Shown one piece after another: positions 25,019 through 35,747 of a stretch of 64,000 nucleotides of DNA. The notes under the pieces are model-generated. The model had not been told where the DNA came from. It was given only the letters and a program-made list of their open reading frames with translations, and ran no database searches. This stretch comes from Acanthaster planci (lineage: Eukaryota > Echinodermata > Asteroidea > Valvatida > Acanthasteridae): NCBI RefSeq assembly GCF_001949145.1, contig NW_019091361.1, positions 1,108,769-1,172,768 of the forward strand, given 5' to 3'. Made by a program: the position numbers and the translations under genes. The first letter of the stretch is position 1. Each line of letters opens with the position of its first letter.

Positions 25019-26044
25019 ATGAGTTATAAACTGGTAACAGTCAGCCCCACCCAAGATGGCGATATGGAACGAGAAACTTCGAACAACGAAACTGACAGCA
25101 ACTCGCCATACGGACCTCAAGCTCGAATTGCTACGCTTTGGATACTCTTTGTTGTGGGAAGTTTGGGTAACTTGTTGGTTTTTGTCTGGCTCTATTTATT
25201 TCGCCGACGGCGATCCCGTCTATACAGGATCGTGTTCGGCATCTCCGTCGCTGACATGTGCGTGTGCATCTTCAACGTGCTCATCAGCGCCATTTTGGAA
25301 TTGCAGGGCACCAGCTGGTTAGCGGGTAACGTGGTCTGTAAACTTGTGATGTACATGCAGAGCGTGAGCTTAATGGCGTCCAGCAACATGGTAGTCCTGT
25401 TGGCAGTTGACAGGCATCAAGCCGTGAGGAACCCACTCAAAAAGGGCTACTCCCTCAAAGTCGGAATAGCAGTGGCCTGGGGGTGCGCATTGTTTTTTTC
25501 CATTCTGCAACTCTTCATTTGGTATCAGAAGGAAACGGATACCTTAAAGACCTGCTCCACCTCCTTTCCCGATCCTGTCTCTCGTTGGAAAGTCGCCTAC
25601 ATTACGTACGCTGCCGTCGTCAGCCTCCTTATTCCCTTCATTGTTGTTACCATTGCCTACATTCGCATTTCCAAGCACGTCTGGGTTCGCGCGTCGGGAG
25701 CTGGTTTGCGTAATTCCATCGAGACGACGACCGTTTACTCCAACGGGAACCAGCTAAACCTGAGGGTGACCTCCTCGGCCTTGTTCAATAAGGCAAAGAA
25801 CAAGACCCTCACAATGTCCACGGTAATCATTGTAGTATTCATGGCTTGCGGCCTGCCATACTTCATCGTGGAGATCATCAGGTCGTACAACTCAGATATT
25901 GCGATTGACCAGAATGTGTATGCCGTTCTCGGCACTTTCGCGGTGTCCAATTCGGCGGTGAATCCCTACATTTTCCTCGTGTTCAATTTAGGAAGTCGCG
26001 GAAGAATGACTAGGGACCGGCGAACTTCCTCAACAGTAACCTAA
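25019..26044 (+). CDS. Class A G-protein-coupled receptor, peptide-receptor-like
   Basis: Intronless 341-residue seven-transmembrane receptor, expected at the plasma membrane. The N-terminus is short with an N-glycosylation motif at residues 23-25. TM1 is about 37-60 with the GN pair at 50-51. TM2 is about 71-91 with the conserved Asp79. TM3 is about 105-130, starting at Cys107, which should pair with Cys179 in the second extracellular loop. DRH at 131-133 replaces the usual DRY. TM5 is about 194-217, TM6 about 264-287 with CGLP in place of CWLP, and TM7 about 300-322 with NPYIF in place of NPxxY. The cytoplasmic tail is very short (about 19 residues). The KAKNKTL motif before TM6 and the TM3 pattern recall GnRH/vasopressin-type receptors, but the ligand cannot be named. 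An in-frame TGA lies 12 bases upstream of this ATG; Met16 is an alternative start. Confidence 0.92.
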   Translation: MSYKLVTVSPTQDGDMERETSNNETDSNSPYGPQARIATLWILFVVGSLGNLLVFVWLYLFRRRRSRLYRIVFGISVADMCVCIFNVLISAILELQGTSWLAGNVVCKLVMYMQSVSLMASSNMVVLLAVDRHQAVRNPLKKGYSLKVGIAVAWGCALFFSILQLFIWYQKETDTLKTCSTSFPDPVSRWKVAYITYAAVVSLLIPFIVVTIAYIRISKHVWVRASGAGLRNSIETTTVYSNGNQLNLRVTSSALFNKAKNKTLTMSTVIIVVFMACGLPYFIVEIIRSYNSDIAIDQNVYAVLGTFAVSNSAVNPYIFLVFNLGSRGRMTRDRRTSSTVT

Positions 26045-26521
26045 TGGTGTAATGGAATAATTTTTCTTACTAAGTCCATCGCTGTGGCTATTTTTCGGTA
26101 CAGTTGAAAAGATGGACTAGGAGGAGGCAAGATGGATTACAAGTATTGAAAGGGCTTAGTTCAAAAATTATTTTGTTCATTTAAGCTGGCAATGCAGTTT
26201 AAGTTCACGCTGCACGATCCGAACAACTAAATGGTTTGGACATCATTGTCATAGATGGGAGATTCTTACTTTGAAGTGATGAATACATGAATTGTAATGC
26301 GAGGGAAAGGAATAACGCTGAATAACAATGGGGAAAGAAATCTGTCAAAGCACAGCCGTGCAAGGTTAAAACGAGGGTTCACTTTGAGGCACGATGGACA
26401 TGATTAGAATGAGGTTGAAACGCAGTGGGTATATTTTAAACTGAGAAACGGGCATTTTAACCCAATAGATTTTCCCAGCGTCGTGCTGAAGAAAACCCTC
26501 AACCTTTTCCAGGCAAGAGAG

Positions 26522-26806
26522 GCACCCGATCCGACTACCCACCGCTACTTATAAGTGAGGTCTGTGCAGCAAAATAGCCATGCTCTAACTCTGGTGCTAA
26601 TATATTATCGTATGATACAATACAGTAGGCAAGCTTATAAGTGAGGCTTGTTCGAGCCTTCTGCTTCCAAATTTTGTTGACGCTGACAAGCCTCACTTAT
26701 AAATGTACCACTGTTATACAATAATATATTAGCATCACAGTTCTTGCAGGCTATTTTGCTGCACAGGCCTCGCTTATAAGTAGCAGTGGGTAGTCGGATC
26801 GGGTGC
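26522..26806. mobile_element. Long hairpin MITE downstream of the GPCR
   Basis: The left arm starts GCACCCGATCCGACTACCCA and the right arm ends with TGGGTAGTCGGATCGGGTGC, an exact 20-bp outer match. Further inward, TACTTATAAGTGAGG pairs imperfectly with CCTCGCTTATAAGTA, and GCAGCAAAATAGCC pairs with GGCTATTTTGCTGC. TGCTAATATATTAT pairs imperfectly with ATAATATATTAGCA. CTTATAAGTGAGGCTTG pairs with the CAAGCCTCACTTATAAA block near the centre. No coding capacity. It starts about 480 bp after the receptor stop codon, so it could be in a 3' UTR. Confidence 0.85.
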
Positions 26807-28776
26807 GAAAGTTTACTGGAAATTTGTCTTCTGTCACTGAGTTGCATTTGTGGATTATTCACTTGATATTAAATGGTACCACTTTAAAAGCCTGTCTTCT
26901 AACCTGGATACAGTTGTAAAATGCCACCACAGAAAGTGAAAAAGTCTGTGCGTCTTTGTCTTGAAGGAAATCCCAAGAGTAGTAAATTAGGAGCGCAAAA
27001 GGGACATGCTGTGGTTTAGTATGATTATGAAGTAAATTCAAGGATGGTAAATATTGATAATGGGGTAGTTTAATGATGATGGAATGTTGATGAAAGGCTG
27101 AGAAGAGTAAAAAAAAATGAAGAAATTTCAAGAATTTGAAACGGAAAGGTGATAATCGTGGTGATGAAGTTGAATGATTATTTTGTCGGAGCATGTGCAG
27201 GGAATGTTCATATTGAAGGTGATGGCAGAGGGTGGTGTAGAGGTATGGGACTGATGAGGATGTGGCGGTTTGTTGGGATGAAGGAGCTGTTGGAATTAGT
27301 GTGTTGCTGGTAATGGTGTCGGGATCCAGTGTCAGGGATCGTGCCTGTGAGAAACACAAGCTTGATAATGATAAAATTGTAACTGCGAATAGTTGGAAAA
27401 AGTCAAATAGTTGACATCGCAAACAGTTACTTTCCACTTCAAGACCGATTCATACTTGGCGCAAAAGCGAACACAAACACGTCAGACCAAATAATCGCGC
27501 TGCGAATTCGCAACAGTTGAACCCATTTCAACTCAAGTGATATTGTAATGCAAATCTTCCGTGACTTCAAAATTTGCTTCGCTTTCACAATCACCTGTAG
27601 TATAAACAAGCATTTTGTAAATTTTGTAATTTCGCAGATTGTCTCTAATGAAAAAAAGATACCATGAACAAAAGACATGATTAGTCATAGTAGTCGTGAA
27701 AAGGGGTGTGCAATTATTACCATGTCGAACTCAGGACAATAACACGTGTGGAAACGGCGTGCGACATCGAATTTCGTACGATGATTATAACGCATGAGTA
27801 AAATGTTTTAGATATCTCTAGTGTGTTATACTTCATTAATCAACTTTCTGCTTTTTTGTGACTTTGCTGGTAAGTAATATCTTGTTGCATGTTTGCCAAC
27901 GGTGTTCGATTGAAATTGAAAAAAAAAGAATCTGTGGTTATATTCTGTAAAATCTGATATATATTAATATGTGTTTCATATTTTAAATTACAATTCATAA
28001 GTTTTAGATAACAGTGCTGAATGAGAAAACGGTATAGCAATTGTCATTCACTAACAAATCACAAATCTTCAGAAGTGCGAAGTGGAAGATCATCAACCAC
28101 TTGCGCGCGTTAAATTTTCTACTTTAAACCGTACAGTTTCTTTCACAAAAATGATTGAAGCATACATATCGTGTAAATAAAAAAAATTAATGCATGTTGA
28201 CTTTTAATCACGAAACCGTCATCTGATGATTTTCCTACAAGTTTTTAACTCTTTGAATTTATTCCACTAATTTCTATAATTTCAAGAGTGCCACTTGTGT
28301 CTTTGCATTCGTCAGCGTGCTCATTACAAGTTTAGGAACTTGAGACCCAAAAGACGGATTTAGACCGTTACGGATTTCACGGCCAAATCAGCAGCCCCTT
28401 CCAAACGGTTCACGTTTCGAAGCTATCCCCTGGATTGTTACTGTTATTTTGCATTTGCGGGGTTGCTTTCTACTGACTGCGTGCACACCTTACAAGGAGC
28501 AGCGTCTTTAAATATTTCCCGGTTTTAACTTTTTTGATGTATGATCTTTCATTATCTATTTACGGACGATTTGATTTTCATGAGTTTGGTGTTGGTTAGA
28601 CATAGCGGGCTGGCTTTTAGTCAAGGTCTTAGCTATAGGATAAATTAACTTTACCGTGGCACACTGAGTGCTGCAGCTGGACAAAAGACTATAAAAAAAC
28701 TATTCACAGCCTTCGCCGCGGTTGCAGATGTGGCCGCCTGTAAATTGACTGGCGCGATAGTCTTTACTCAGGTGCT
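26807..28776. other. Intergenic stretch with a GATG-rich low-complexity patch
   Basis: The region 26980-27330 is rich in GATGATGG, GGTGATGA and similar words on the plus strand. This biased composition opens a 192-codon minus-strand frame (26859-27437), treated as doubtful in the findings. No other gene or complete element is recognised. Confidence 0.5.
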
Positions 28777-29000
28777 CAGTGGCGAAACCAGAATTTGTTG
28801 TTGGGGTCTCGGACCATTACCATTACTTGATATTCAAGTCCCCCCCCCACACACACACTGAAACACACACCCAGCGTGACACAGGGGACTGTAATTTGCA
28901 ACTATATCGAAGCTAGTACAATGTAGTTTGAGATGTACAGTACATTATATCTTTGTTAGAATCCATCCTGGGGGCTCAACCCCTCCCCCTTGCACCACTG
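28777..29000. mobile_element. Probable CAGTGGCG-ended element with C run
   Basis: It starts CAGTGGCGAAACCAG and ends TTGCACCACTG, whose reverse complement CAGTGGTGCAA shares the first bases. The interior contains CCCCCCCCC followed by an ACAC tract, and GGGGG/CCCC blocks near the right end. The inverted match is short, so this is less certain than the neighbouring elements of the same style. Confidence 0.45.
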
Positions 29001-29281
29001 CAAGCAAGCGATGTGTTTGCCGCGCGTTGATTTAAATTGACTGATCGCTGCGATCGTTATAACTGAAGACTACAACGGGCAAAAAGTAAGCACTTTGGAC
29101 ATGGCATCTGTGCAAGAGTCAGGCCTGTTCCTAATTGCACATGCAAGCTGTCAAAGAATTCTGCAAATTAGAAGAGGGAAGTAGCCTATTGTGTTCATTC
29201 TAGAGTTATCTAAATACAGATTTTTACAAATCGTTGCTCTTGTAATTGATCTTCTTTTCCGACGGCATCGGATGACACATC

Positions 29282-29645
29282 CAGTGGCGTAAATTTGTGC
29301 CGGAAATTGAGTGGGGGGGGGGGGGGGGGGGGGAAAGGCGGGGGGACACGAAAAATTGAAAAGNGGGACACAATATGACTCTATTTAGAGGTAGATGTTC
29401 ATGATATTAATGTACATGTGAATTCATAAGGGCATTTTCATGGCTTTCTAACATTGTTTTCCCCTTTTTTGAGTGATACTGAATGCATTGTATTCGTTGG
29501 AAGTCTGCAAAAAATTCTTCACAATCCACTTTAATTTTTTACTCACCACAAAAAGTGTGTGTGTAGGGGGGTGATTCAATAGCCTATCTCTTACCTCAAA
29601 GTGGGGGGACATATACCCCTACCCCCCCGGGATTTACGCCCATGG
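29282..29645. mobile_element. CAGTGGCG-ended element with 21-base G run
   Basis: The left end CAGTGGCGTAAATTT matches the reverse complement of the right end (CCATGGGCGTAAATC). Inside are a run of 21 G (29313-29333), further G runs, and a C run near the right end. There is an ambiguous base N at 29364. Non-coding. It belongs to the same end-motif group as the elements near 22877 and 52242. Confidence 0.65.
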
Positions 29646-29968
29646 ACGCATCTACTGTAACCTGTCAAATTTCTATTCTAGCGGTGTTTTTCTTGAAAGG
29701 CGATTGTCGACGTACCGTCCGGAATTAACAGTAGCGAACTTTTAGATCTTCGATAGGTATTAATTTCAACAACTGACAATCAAGGATAAACCGCACATGT
29801 ATGCTCGTAACGCAAAGCGTTTTGTTTTGCTCGTACCCTGTGCACAATCCAATGGCACTTGTCTTAAGGCAGTCGTTTTTACTACTACTTTTACTATTAC
29901 TTTTATTATCTGCCCCGAGCCGGCGGAACTAAGGAAGGGCGCAATTTCCCTAGCAACGGATGCTCGTT

Positions 29969-30092
29969 TACTGGGAACTGCACTTCGCTGGCTCACGAAC
30001 GGCTATGAAGTGCAAATGTTGCGGTCTCATTGCTACTAACCGCGTAAACACTCCCTATGCACCAACATGGCTCTTTTAACCGATGGGGCGGG
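29969..30092 (+). repeat. Dispersed repeat, family C copy 2
   Basis: Same-orientation relative of 19265-19385; the shared blocks are described there. The copies differ at many positions and by small indels, so both insertions look old. No flanking direct repeat could be defined. Confidence 0.55.
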
Positions 30093-32832
30093 TGCTTCTG
30101 CTCAAGGCGGGTTCAATACTTCCATAAATTCCTGTCATCTGTTTTATTGGATCGTACGCTTATCACACGTCATTGAATTGTTCTATTTCATAATACACGT
30201 TAAATAGAACTCCATTTAACTTGACTGGTTTGTTTAATATATCATTCCCAGTAAGATAGAAGAAAATAGTGTAACGGACGGGAACCAGTGTAACATTTTA
30301 CGGTTCTGCTGGTGGGTGGCGCTTCGGGACACAAATCTGTCTCGCAAAATGAAGAAAGTTAGTACTCGAGGGCCGTTCGTCATGTTTACATCTTGTATCA
30401 CACAAATAATGATAGTTTTACATTCCGCAATACTAAGGATAATTGAATTCGGGTAGAGATGAATTGTCATGTACCACGAGGTGAACCTGAGTGGAACGGA
30501 ACATTTCAGGTGTCATCTAGTGAAATTACTCTTACCGTTACACTCACAAACATTTATTGGCCCCACTTGTATAATAATCAATGCTCGTGCATGTCATACA
30601 CACACGTGTGGAGCCCAGCTGGCCAGTCGTTGTTCGGAAATTCTGTACAACAAGATTTTAGATACAAGACCTGAGATGCACCTTTTTGTCTCCATTATCC
30701 TTTTCAGTTTTGTTTTATTTATTTATTGTAAGCGAGGTAGTTGTGGTGACTGTTTATGATATCAATATTTTGTCATTCAGGAGCAAAACCGTACATTAAT
30801 TTGTACTCCATATACGGAATTTTCATATTTTGCTGGTCTTAACATTTTCTGTTCTTGGGTGAGTCATAATTTTAAAAGTATCATGGTGATAAACCAATGC
30901 GCAACCCTTTCATAAAACTGTTTTTAATGAGCCAATTTTGGCTTCATCATTTTAATAGAAATATCTATAAAATGAGTCTTCCCTGGTTGATATTACGGTA
31001 AGAGCGCCCTCAGTTGTCTGGAAAAGCACGGACAATGTGAAATGTTTTTGAAAGTGCACTTTTCAGTGTAAATAACCCCTACTGGATGTTAAATAGTTTT
31101 CACTACAGAAGAGGCGGAAACCCGTGCACGAAAAATTCCTTACGAGGTCCCTTTAAGTCACACATCGCGAAGAAGATTTCATCAAAACCCTGATATGGGG
31201 CGTACGAGCCAACTCTTACGAGTGTCCATACTGGAATAAAACGTGGGGGAGGAGGCTACACGCAGTAGCGATTTAGCGATGAAGACTACGTCTCAGCGAA
31301 ACGTCTTGGCTTCGGCTGATCAAGGCCGGATCCAGATCAAATTTTCGGGGGGGGGGGAGGACGCATCGTCCTAGGCCTGGTACATCTTTGCATTAACTGA
31401 TTGAATTAGTCACAATTAAGTAGCTGCTCATCAGAATCAATTTTCCAAACAAAATGGTTCTGTCAATACAAAACAACCTCATTTTAGACACTTAATGTCT
31501 TCGCTATAATTGATTTTTTTTAAAATCCTTTTTTTTGGGGGGGGGCTTTTGTTCCCCTATATAGATCTGTCTAATAATTAAATTCAGGGCTTAGATGGTC
31601 TCCCTGTGGGAGCATTCTTACTGGAGTTTGTTAGCTGTTTTTTCGATAGTCCATTATTCATGACCAATTAAGGGCGTCGTCTGACGGATTTCGGGGCATA
31701 CTGCAATTCACCGACGATAGTAAAGGTTCACTCGTGTCATACCGATAGTGCACAACAACCTTCAGTCTACCATATGAAACTGCAGTTAGGTCTACAGCTA
31801 GCTGACAAAGATAATTCTATTAACTTAATTTGACTGTACTCCTATCGATATCGTTTTGAGCTTCACTAAATACACACATCCTCGGGTTTCACGGCAACAA
31901 CTATGGGATTTATAGGTTGTCTCAACCTCATAATGCAATAATGCTGCTATTTATTCAAATTAACACTCGCAGGTTCGCATCTGAACTTTTAAAAATATAA
32001 TCTATTAATTCAATCTATGATGATGAACGTGTTAATGCGTTTCATAACTCACTGTGTGTTAGAGCCCACAGGTAATTCAATATTGTGTGGTAAAGGCAAT
32101 CTAATATGTGAGTCGGACATGGCGTAATTGTTATTTGAGGCACAAGAAAATGGGTCACGATAGAACGTATAAAATAAAATCAAGGCCGTGTACCATATCA
32201 GGAAGGGAAAAAAAGTGGCACCCTTTTTTTCTCAATGACATGCAAAGTAGAAATTAAAAATAACACTTAGAAAGGCTTGGAATTCCCTCCTAAAGATGGA
32301 GTTGTATGTAATCATAATGTTCATGGTGTTTATGATATCTAGATAACCCAGTGCCCTTCTTTTGTCGTCAGATAGCCCTACACTATCCCGTCTGCCTAGT
32401 CAGTAATTTATTGTGTGGCAATCATACGCCTTGATCCTTAGGTATGAACGAGCCACCTGGAGTGCCTGTATAAGCATCGATCGTAACTCACACTTGCAGA
32501 TGCTTCTTTATTCATGTTCTTCAAAATCTAAGAATATACGGGAACGCTTTAAAATTCTGCCGTATCGTTTGAACTGCACTTGGATTGTACACAAAAGGTG
32601 AAAAAAATTAAAGTCGTTGGTGGGTAATTTCAGAAATTAGGGGTCGAAAAGTGTGACATTTTCGTGTCCCAGTTTCGTGACATGGAAGTATCACCGGAAT
32701 TGATTTCAAACTCTCGTCACTTGTTTGGCAGGTATTTTGCATTAACTGGTCAATCTTGGAAATTAAAAAACGTGTTCTGAACTTACAAAATCGTATGTCA
32801 GATGTGACAGGGACACGAAAAGGTGGACCCCT
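30093..32832. other. Intergenic stretch, no gene recognised
   Basis: No gene is recognised. A segment at 31279-31306 contains GATGAAGACTACGTCT followed by CAGCGAAAC, superficially like a ribozyme core (see rejected items). A G run of about ten sits near 31350 and another near 31541. They may be remnants of G-run elements, but the ends are not clear. Confidence 0.45.
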
Positions 32833-33072
32833 GGGCCGTTTTCCAATACTCAAATTCGGCTCCATCTCAGGCGTCAACTGTTTTTTACTAGCTGACTTTG
32901 AAGATGTAAGCGCGGTAATCAGTCAATAGTGCCGAAGAACATCAAATAAGATGCAAAAAAGCCAAAATTACAGTAATCCAATGTAATTTAAACGCTTCAG
33001 GCCCACAATCGGGGATTGATTTTGGGAACGAAGCCTGAGATGGAGACGAAGTTGAGTATTGGAAAACGGCCC
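32833..33072. mobile_element. Inverted-repeat element (GGGCCGTTTTCC ends)
   Basis: The left end reads GGGCCGTTTTCCAATACTCA, continuing CTCCATCTCAGGC. The right end carries the reverse complement (TGAGTATTGGAAAACGGCCC), preceded by GCCTGAGATGGAG. The arms are about 40 bp with few mismatches and enclose about 160 bp of unrelated sequence. No coding capacity and no convincing target duplication. Confidence 0.8.
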
Positions 33073-34042
33073 TAATTTCTGGACTTACCCTGTACATGGT
33101 ACGCGTGACGTGGGAAGTGAAGCGCCCCCTTTCGTTTCATCGTTCACTAAGAGGGCGTTCTACTTCTCATGCAGGGTGAAGGCACAGAGATCAGTTCTAA
33201 AAATGGCCTCTAAGTGGTTCAGGCCGGTAGATAGGCCGAAAACTGCTTGCGCTGGCCAAATCACAATTTGTAAGCACTCAAACTCAAAGTCTCTGATAAA
33301 TAAAGCATTTTGTGGCCCATGAACTTGAGGATTTGTAAAAGACAGGTTTAGGCGCGCAAAAAGAATGCCAGCTGGTGTCTGAGTGAGATTTGGAAGGAAT
33401 CGGTGCCTGAAAATGGTGTATTTTTCGAGAAGTGTTGGCATCGATATTTTCAAAATGGCAAGTGGCTTCACGACTGCTTTTTAGGGGTAACTTTCCTTGG
33501 GAAAAATATCTTCAAAAGTCATTGGTTAATGACTAGTAATTTGAACAGAAAATGAAAAAAAATCCTATAATGGGCTTCTCACGTCTCGAACGCCTGCAGC
33601 TGAGAAACCCGTATTTTTCCTGATTTTTGAAGTTCAGGTATTTATCACCGTTGGCTATGGCGGTTTATTTATTGGCTTGCAGCTAGGAATTACACACAAG
33701 TCTACGGTAGTGGCCGTAGCCTGTTCCCATTAAGTTGTGTGTAATTTCAGGCTGCAGCCAAATGAATTGGACGGAGCCTCATTCAATTTAATCTAAGGGT
33801 GTCAAATGTTAATTTGACACCGGTGAAATTTGAGTCCTGTTTCTTTGAAAGGCCCAACTGCACATGGGCGTTACTTCATACACAGTGCCATCAATCTGTC
33901 TTTCTTAAACGTGTAGTTTACAACGTAAATGACACAAAACGTTGGAGATAAACAAGTTCACTAACCTTGGTCGAGGCGGCGTTCGGCATTAGCCACACCG
34001 TATACTGGTTTTCTATCCGTTTCCATCGTTATTTTTCATGTA
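33073..34042. other. Intergenic stretch with a diverged repeat and a hairpin
   Basis: The segment 33420-33600 resembles 38340-38500, sharing AAAATGGCAAGTGGCTTCACGACT-like and GGGGT-TTCC-like blocks, which suggests an old dispersed repeat. A 90-bp hairpin at 33672-33761 is listed separately. No gene is recognised; open frames on both strands at 33059-33471 have no motif. Confidence 0.45.
33672..33761. repeat. Small hairpin element, 90 bp
   Basis: The left arm TTGGCTTGCAGC...AATTACACACAA is mirrored by TTGTGTGTAATTTCAGGCTG and CAGCCAA on the right. The arms are about 27 bp with some mismatches and enclose about 35 bp, including the small stem CTACGG/CCGTAG. It could be a tiny MITE or a solo hairpin. 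Confidence 0.65.
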
Positions 34043-34159
34043 CAGTGGAAAAATCAAGGCGAACAGCGACCTCACGCGGGCTGCGTGATATGCTAATCAT
34101 TCAGCTGATTCACATATAAAGCTGGTTGCGTGAGTTCGGTGCTACGTGATTTTCCACTG
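34043..34159. mobile_element. 117-bp MITE (CAGTGGAAAA ends)
   Basis: The left end is CAGTGGAAAAATCA and the right end is TGATTTTCCACTG, its near-perfect reverse complement. Inner blocks also pair (ACCTCACGCGG against GGTTGCGTGAG). No target duplication is visible and there is no coding capacity. Confidence 0.75.
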
Positions 34160-34475
34160 CGAACGTTCATAACAACAGATAATGCGGTGCAGCTAATGAC
34201 GAACGCCTTGACCAATGTTATGAAAAGAGTGGTTCCGCAGTTATTTCGTCCATGACTCCTAATTTAAATAGGAGTTGATCATGGACGAAACGCCAAGAAG
34301 TGAGCTTGCCCGCACCGCGACCTCCATTGCCTGCACCGGTCGCTTTCGGCTGTCCGGCCGGGAGTCACAGCGAGGATCGTTCCCTTACAGCTCTGTACGT
34401 CCTGCAAGGAGAAGAAAACATAATACGGTTCTGAATCAACGTGTACTATACGCCCTACTCTATTGTTGCGGAGAA

Positions 34476-34753
34476 TCATGCTTATAGTTGAGACTTGAGG
34501 CTATGCATGGTGGAAGTACTACTAACTATGGACAAGTTTGCGGTGACACCATGTGGATAAATTTCTCTTTTGTTAGTGTGTGTGGTTCTGAGAAGAACCG
34601 GGGTTCACTCGACGTTACGGAAGACGGACAGAGCACACTGTCCGAAACGTCGAGTGAACCCCGGTTCTTCTCAGAACCACACACACTCACAAAAGAGAAA
34701 TTTATCCACATGGTGTCACCGCAAACTTGTCCACAGTTAGTCATGCTTATAGT
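34476..34753. mobile_element. Foldback insertion with near-perfect 96-bp arms
   Basis: The arms at 34521-34616 and 34646-34741 are reverse complements with only two mismatches in 96 positions. The 29-base loop has its own small stem (CGGACAG/CTGTCCG). A 13-bp direct repeat, TCATGCTTATAGT, lies at 34476-34488 and 34741-34753 and may be a target-site duplication. On the left there are 32 bp between that repeat and the arm; on the right the arm runs straight into the repeat. Open frames on both strands here give the same peptide and are artefacts of the palindrome. Confidence 0.85.
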
Positions 34754-35747
34754 GATGACCGCGATTGCCAAGCCCACGTACTATGTAGCATACAATAACC
34801 ATAATTACCAGTATATTCTCGCGTAAAGTGTCTGGTAATTGCCCTTTTCATATCAGTTTTGTGCACAGCGTTTATTTGTCCAATTTGCACCTTGCTATGT
34901 CCAATTGCTGCGAGCCCAACCAAATGGAGCTCTACCACACTTGCGTAAACAGTACGAGTTTTTGAACAATTATGTATTGGACAGTATGCCATTCATTTTT
35001 TGCAAATCCTTCAAAGAAGACAATTACTCGAACCATTCCTAAATGTATGTTATCATGGTAGACAAAACCTTGGGTAACATTCTGTGTTTTCAAGCGTGAC
35101 GGCCTGTCGTAGGCCTACGGCTTGCGGGATCGATGTGCAAAAATAACAAGGAAATGAAAAAAAAAGTAAAAATGGAAGCCATGATTTGTCTACACTTAAC
35201 TAAATTATACTAACATATCAGGAGTTGTATGCCAAACAGAACATGATTTCATCTCATAAAAAGTGCTCCCTCTGAAGGAAAGTTTACATTTTTGACATTG
35301 GGAAAGTACGACGTTCCACATCTACTAATGCCAACCATAACACTTCTTGTACAACTTACGATAACAAATTATTATCTTAAGTATGAAAGGTATTCACTGG
35401 TGGGGTGGAAGACTTTGCAGATGATTCATTTTCCATTTCAATGTATTTCGTCATTCAATACACAACAGAGTTGAAACTGTAACGTGATAACAGCAGCTTA
35501 AATTTACCGATGACAGTTATAAATATGTTGAGCGATGCAATCTTTTATCATGATATGATTGAACAGATCCACCTCGCAATAAATCCCCCCGTCCCATTCA
35601 GACCTCGCTGTAAAAAAATGGAGTTCACACTGTGCAATTAAAATTCAAAAACGCACCCACACAAATATTTCTTCATTTGACTAGGTGAATAGATGGCCTT
35701 TCGGCTGAAAATCATGTATCTATGTAGCACAACGAATTGCCTGTGAA
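34754..35747. other. Intergenic stretch, nothing recognised
   Basis: About 1 kb without recognised genes, RNA genes or elements. The open frames are short and featureless. Confidence 0.5.

Noticed and set aside
31279-31306. Hammerhead-like segment GATGAAGAC...GCGAAAC
   Set aside because: Core lacks the CTGA start, stem II is followed by extra bases, and no flanking stems I and III could be paired.
34617-34660. Hammerhead ribozyme in the loop of the foldback
   Set aside because: There is a stem followed by CCGAAAC, but the 5' core reads CGGAAGA with an extra C before the stem instead of CTGANGA, so invariant positions are missing.
34488-34826. Plus- and minus-strand frames giving the same CGDTMWINFSFVSVCG peptide
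   Set aside because: Identical peptides on both strands are forced by the 96-bp inverted repeat.
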